From Actinoallomurus sp050942425 (GTDB taxonomy: Bacteria; Actinomycetota; Actinomycetes; Streptosporangiales; Streptosporangiaceae), in contig NZ_CP192063.1 in NCBI RefSeq assembly GCF_050942425.1, positions 5,828,001-5,892,000 of the forward strand: DNA of 64,000 nucleotides, in the 5' to 3' direction. The first letter of the stretch is position 1. Each line of letters begins with the position of its first letter. Positions 61,045-64,000 of this stretch are shown one piece after another. Position numbers and translations under genes: made by a program. The notes beneath the pieces are model-generated. The model saw only the letters and a program-made list of their open reading frames with translations. It was not told the DNA's origin and did not search any database.

Positions 61045-61700
61045 GTAGCCGGGTCGTGATCGCCGAGGACGCAGCCCTGTTCCGGGCGGGGCTCACCCGG
61101 CTGATCGAAGACCGCGGCCACCAGGTGTGCGCCGCCGTGGGCGACGGCGGCGCGCTGCTGGCCGCGGTGGCCGAGCATCGACCCGACGTCGTGGTGGCCG
61201 ACATCCGGATGCCGCCGACGCACACCGACGAGGGGTTGCGCGCCGCGCTCGAGATCCGCCGCCGGCACCCCCGCATCGGGGTGCTGGTGCTGTCGCAGTA
61301 CATCGAGACCAAATACACGGCCCTGCTGCTGGAAGCCAACCCGGCCGGCGCCGGGTACCTGCTGAAGGAGCGGGTGGCCGACGTGGCCGAGTTCGCCGAC
61401 GCGCTGGAGCGCGTCGCTGCGGGCGGTACGGCGCTCGACCCCGAGGTCGTCGGCCAGTTGCTGCGCGCCGGCCGCCGCACCGACGGCCTGGCGGCGCTCA
61501 CCGCGCGCGAGCGCCACGTGCTCGCGCTGATGGCGGAGGGGCGTTCGAACGCCGGCATCGCCGGCGCGCTCGTGGTGACCGGCGGAACCGTGGAAAAGCA
61601 CGTGGCGAGCATCTTGGACAAGCTGGGGCTGCCTCCGGACGAGGCCGACAACCGCCGCGTCCTCGCCGTCCTGCGCTACCTGGGCTCCTCCAGAGGTTGA
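61041..61700 (+). CDS. NarL/LuxR-type response regulator
   Basis: The 219-residue protein has a receiver domain (SSRVVIAEDAALFRAGLTRLI; phospho-Asp in VVVADIRMPP near 54; Lys in LLKERVAD near 111) and a LuxR HTH (LTARERHVLALMAEGRSNAGIAGALVVTGGTVEKHVASILDKLGL). It is the cognate regulator of the overlapping kinase. The operon order exporter-kinase-regulator suggests that it controls the exporter, perhaps at repeat copy 2. Confidence 0.94.
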   Translation: MSSRVVIAEDAALFRAGLTRLIEDRGHQVCAAVGDGGALLAAVAEHRPDVVVADIRMPPTHTDEGLRAALEIRRRHPRIGVLVLSQYIETKYTALLLEANPAGAGYLLKERVADVAEFADALERVAAGGTALDPEVVGQLLRAGRRTDGLAALTARERHVLALMAEGRSNAGIAGALVVTGGTVEKHVASILDKLGLPPDEADNRRVLAVLRYLGSSRG

Positions 61701-61878
61701 ATGACCGGCGTCTGGTCACGGTGTACGGCGTGATCTTCTTCGCCAGGTGGGGGTCTCGGCACCACCGCCGGTCGGCATGGCTCGCCGATCGCTATCCCGG
61801 CATCGGGGAACATCGGTACAGCGGTTAACGCTAAGCCGGTGGTCATGGCGTCTAGCACAGGTGGCAGGTTCGGCGGCG

Positions 61879-61977
61879 ATGTTCGGCGGAGCGGCTCTGG
61901 GCGCCGATAGCTTCACGCTCATGCCAGGCGACCCGGACACCCCGGACCTGGACGAGGACGACGACGGGCAGGACTAA
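61879..61977 (+). CDS. Possible 32-residue acidic small protein
   Basis: A short frame encodes MFGGAALGADSFTLMPGDPD followed by an acidic tail (LDEDDDGQD). A GTG at 61861 adds six residues and the frame is open further upstream. The clear acidic tail and coding-like bias make a real product possible, but no family is recognised and there is no good ribosome site. Confidence 0.3.
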   Translation: MFGGAALGADSFTLMPGDPDTPDLDEDDDGQD

Positions 61978-61997
61978 CACGCCGCGCATTCTTCGGC

Positions 61998-62588
61998 TCA
62001 GGTCGCGCGCGGGGCACCATGGCGCAGGCCGTCGAGGAGGAGGCCGGTGATCTGGCGGGCTTCGTCGAGCCATCCCTCGCTCACGCGCATGGCGCAGATG
62101 CCGCCCAGGGCCCGCAACAGGGTGGGGCCGGTGACGTCACCGCGGACGGTGCCGACCGCAGTGCCGGCGTCGAGCAGCCGCGTCAGGGCGTCGCCCATGC
62201 GGGTACGGGCGTCGCCGAAGACCGGAGAGTCGGTCGCCATGATGCTCTCCAGCGCGACGGACATCCCCTTGCCCACGGCGGCGTGGTCCACGAGCAGGAG
62301 CAGGAAGCGGCCCAGGGCTTCCTCGGGGCTGTGCTGGTCCAGCAGGTCCTCCGGCGAGGCGCACAGGTCGTCTACCTCTTTGCGGTAGACCTCTTCGATC
62401 AGCGCCTCGCGGGTTTCGAAGTGGCGGTAGAGCGTTCCGACGGCGACCCCGGCGCTGCGGGCGATTTCCTCCACGTGCGCGTCGGTGTCACCGGCAAGGA
62501 ACGCTTCGCGGGCCGCGGACAGCAGCGCCTCGCGGTTGCGGCGCGCGTCGGCGCGCAGTGGGCGGGATGCCGACAAGGAGACCTCCAT
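61998..62588 (-). CDS. TetR-family repressor
   Basis: The 196-residue protein has the HTH in RNREALLSAAREAFLAGDTDAHVEEIARSAGVAVGTLYRHFETREALIEEVY (core VEEIARSAGVAVGTLYRHF) and a C-terminal domain with SVALESIMATD and LLRALGGICAMR. It starts at ATG 62588 and diverges from an SDR 69 bp away. The shared promoter holds an imperfect inverted repeat, ATAAGGTGA (62588-62596) against TTCATCTTAT (62634-62643), a possible operator. It likely represses the SDR-VOC operon. Confidence 0.92.
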   Translation of the reverse strand: MEVSLSASRPLRADARRNREALLSAAREAFLAGDTDAHVEEIARSAGVAVGTLYRHFETREALIEEVYRKEVDDLCASPEDLLDQHSPEEALGRFLLLLVDHAAVGKGMSVALESIMATDSPVFGDARTRMGDALTRLLDAGTAVGTVRGDVTGPTLLRALGGICAMRVSEGWLDEARQITGLLLDGLRHGAPRAT

Positions 62589-62657
62589 AAGGTGAGTCCG
62601 GTTCCGCTTATGTGTATCGTTTCCGGAGTCAGGTTCATCTTATGGAAGGAACTTCCC

Positions 62658-63431
62658 ATGCCGATCATCGGTGAGGGTCTGGACGGCCTGCGGGTCCTGG
62701 TCACCGGAGGCAGCCGGGGCCTGGGCGCGGCGACCGTGCGTCGATTCGTCGCCGCGGGCGCGACCGTGCTGACGGCCTCCCGCAGCCGGCCAGAGGAGGA
62801 CAGCGGCGCCACATTCATGCCGGCGGACCTCTCGACGCAGGAGGGTGTGGCCGAACTCGGCCGCCGCGTCATCGACCACGTGGGCGGCGTGGACGTGCTC
62901 GTGAACAACGCCGGCGCAGCGAGCGCCCCGGCGCCGACCTTGAGTCGGTCGGACGCTTCCTGGCAGGCCGACCTGGACATGAACCTCCTGAGCACCGTCC
63001 GCCTGGACCGGGCCCTGGTGCCGGGAATGGTCGAGCGGGGCTCCGGCGTCGTCGTGCACGTCTCCTCGATCGCCAGCCAACTGCCCCAGCGCACCGAAGC
63101 CTCCTACGCCGCCGCCAAGGCCGCGCTCAACACCTACAGCCGCGAACTGGCCACCGAGGTCGGCGAACACGGGGTACGCGTGCTCTGCGTTCTCCCCGGC
63201 TTCGTCGTCACCGACGGCGCCACCGCCCACCTCCGGCACATGGCCGAGGAGCAAGGCGTATCCACGGACGAGGTCACGCGGCAGATCGTGGACCACCTGA
63301 AGGTCCCCATGGGGTGCCCCGGGGACCCCGAGGACGTCGCCGAGATGATCGCCTTCCTCGCCTCCAGTCGCGCGAAGTGGCTCACCGGAGCACAGTTCCG
63401 CGTCGACGGCGGCATCCTCCCGACCGTCTGA
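62658..63431 (+). CDS. Short-chain dehydrogenase/reductase
   Basis: A classical SDR of 257 residues with VTGGSRGLGAATV near 14-26, VLVNNAGAAS, catalytic Ser in HVSSIASQ, YAAAK as YxxxK and the end WLTGAQFRVDGG. ASRSRPEE after strand 2 indicates NADP(H). It is preceded by GAAGGAAC 9 nt before the ATG at 62658, diverges from the TetR gene and is followed after 33 bp by a VOC gene, so it is probably part of an inducible detoxification pair. Confidence 0.93.
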   Translation: MPIIGEGLDGLRVLVTGGSRGLGAATVRRFVAAGATVLTASRSRPEEDSGATFMPADLSTQEGVAELGRRVIDHVGGVDVLVNNAGAASAPAPTLSRSDASWQADLDMNLLSTVRLDRALVPGMVERGSGVVVHVSSIASQLPQRTEASYAAAKAALNTYSRELATEVGEHGVRVLCVLPGFVVTDGATAHLRHMAEEQGVSTDEVTRQIVDHLKVPMGCPGDPEDVAEMIAFLASSRAKWLTGAQFRVDGGILPTV

Positions 63432-63464
63432 GCATCAACCGGCACGAAGAACAGGACCACCACC

Positions 63465-63833
63465 ATGCCCATCACCCTGACTTCCGTGATCATCGACGCC
63501 GCCGACATCGAGACGGAGGGTGCCTTCTGGCACCGACTGCTCGGCGGTTCGATCACCCGCACGCCCACCCACCACTTCATCCAGGCCCCCGGCCTGCCCG
63601 TGGTAGTCGTTCAGTCCGCCCCTGGACACCTCGCCCCGAACTGGCCCGACGGCACCTCCCAGCAGATGCACCTCGACTTCGGCGTCGAGGACCTCGCGAC
63701 CGCCGACCGCACCGCCACCGACGCCGGCGCCACCCGACTGCGGCCCACGGAGGAGGCGACCCCCGAAACCCGCACCGGCAGCCGCGTCTACGCCAGCCCC
63801 GCCGGACATCCCTTCTGCCTGCGCGTGGCCTGA
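63465..63833 (+). CDS. VOC/glyoxalase-like protein
   Basis: The 122-residue protein belongs to the short glyoxalase-like (Glyoxalase_6) group: TSVIIDAADIETEGAFWHRLLGGSITRTP at the start, QQMHLDFGVEDLATADRTATDAGATRL and VYASPAGHPFCLRVA at the end. The HLDFGVED and AGHPFCL motifs are typical of the group. It follows the SDR by 33 bp with its own ribosome site (GGACCACCACC is weak). The reaction is not known for this group. Confidence 0.9.
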   Translation: MPITLTSVIIDAADIETEGAFWHRLLGGSITRTPTHHFIQAPGLPVVVVQSAPGHLAPNWPDGTSQQMHLDFGVEDLATADRTATDAGATRLRPTEEATPETRTGSRVYASPAGHPFCLRVA

Positions 63834-64000
63834 GACCGCCACCGTCGTGCCGCGGCGAGGTAGCCCTCCGGGTGCGGCTTGCCTTCGGTGACGACCTCGG
63901 CCGTTACGAGGACGTCCGGCACCGGCAGTCCGGCCGCTGTCAGGCGCGCCACCGCCAGGTCCCGTCGCCTCGAGGTGACGGTCGCCCACCGATCCCGGGG
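63788..64000 (-). pseudogene. HAD-family hydrolase, truncated at its 3' end
   Basis: The minus strand enters from the window edge reading DRWATVTSRRRDLAVARLTA, PVPDVLVTAEVVTEGKPHPEGYLAAARRW. This covers motif II (TS) and motif III Lys (GKPHPEGYL) of a HAD subfamily IA phosphatase. The following motif IV region (FEDxxxG) is absent; the frame runs antisense into the VOC gene and stops at 63788. The 5' part lies outside the window. It is either a broken gene or an enzyme with a lost C-terminus. Confidence 0.6.

Overview
The window is very GC-rich, with strong G/C bias at third codon positions, many GTG starts, Streptomyces-like ribosome-binding sites and actinobacterial families (TioE-type double-HTH MerR proteins, an AfsR-like BTAD regulator, an ECF42-type sigma factor, DUF1707, DUF2089). 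It most likely comes from the chromosome of a filamentous actinomycete; the gene types suggest the Streptosporangiales/Thermomonosporaceae, but that rank is inference. There is no rRNA, tRNA, CRISPR array, ribosomal-protein cluster or complete mobile element, and no polyketide or peptide synthetase. It reads as a fast-evolving accessory region of small 'regulator plus oxidoreductase/hydrolase/exporter' modules.

Layout. 0-8.3 kb: alpha/beta hydrolase, XRE regulator/SDR pair, LysR-YciI, an orphan OmpR-type response regulator, a bacterial PARG-like protein, GNAT, LLM oxidoreductase plus nucleoside deaminase, Lrp. 8.3-12.3 kb: aldo/keto reductase behind a MerR-type promoter, a TetR/NAD-epimerase cassette with an operator array, and an RHH-Clp_N fusion. 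12.4-17.4 kb: an 835-residue STAND ATPase with TPRs, a tyrosine-integrase relic, a TioE regulator, and a threonine/serine dehydratase. 17.6-29.3 kb: MFS exporter, TetR-hydrolase, FAD and LLM oxidoreductases, AraC-VOC, a UvrA-like drug-resistance ATPase, a second TetR/epimerase cassette, and a MerR/MBL pair. 29.4-32.2 kb: ECF42-type sigma factor, DGPF protein, PPOX and VOC genes, with two matching ECF-type promoters. 32.4-35.9 kb: DUF2089-membrane-SHOCT-ABC operon followed by DUF1707. 36-39.5 kb: erythromycin-esterase homologue/TioE pair, a 166-bp MITE and a coiled-coil protein. 39.7-48.1 kb: SRPBCC-MarR, TetR-monooxygenase, a lipoprotein serine hydrolase, a phosphotransferase, and a hemerythrin-DUF4267-FAD oxidase operon. 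48.2-55.9 kb: AfsR-like ATPase regulator, LysR/SDR pair, Tn3 relic, a second aldo/keto reductase, then gene relics. 55.9-64 kb: TetR/monooxygenase pair, an ABC exporter with a NarL-type two-component system, TetR/SDR-VOC, and a truncated HAD gene.

How it works together. Most modules have the logic of inducible detoxification or redox-stress units: a one-component regulator sits beside, or diverges from, a reductase, monooxygenase, glyoxalase-like protein, hydrolase or efflux gene, with a palindrome in the shared promoter. The best-supported control elements are four tandem palindromes at 10485-10570, paired palindromes at 27134-27190, three promoters with 19-bp MerR spacers (8347, 28277, 53731), two TGTCGA-N17-CGTCC promoters (31024 and 32216, minus strand) and a 37-bp dyad at 39752. 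A 107-bp structured repeat stands in front of two unrelated transcription units (43024 and 57955). Relics of a resolvase, a tyrosine integrase, a Tn3 transposase and a MITE show repeated past insertion.

No single complete, clearly novel system could be proved. The strongest candidates for a second look are the DUF2089-SHOCT-ABC operon, the ECF mini-regulon, the duplicated TetR/epimerase cassettes, the structured repeat and the effector-less STAND ATPase.
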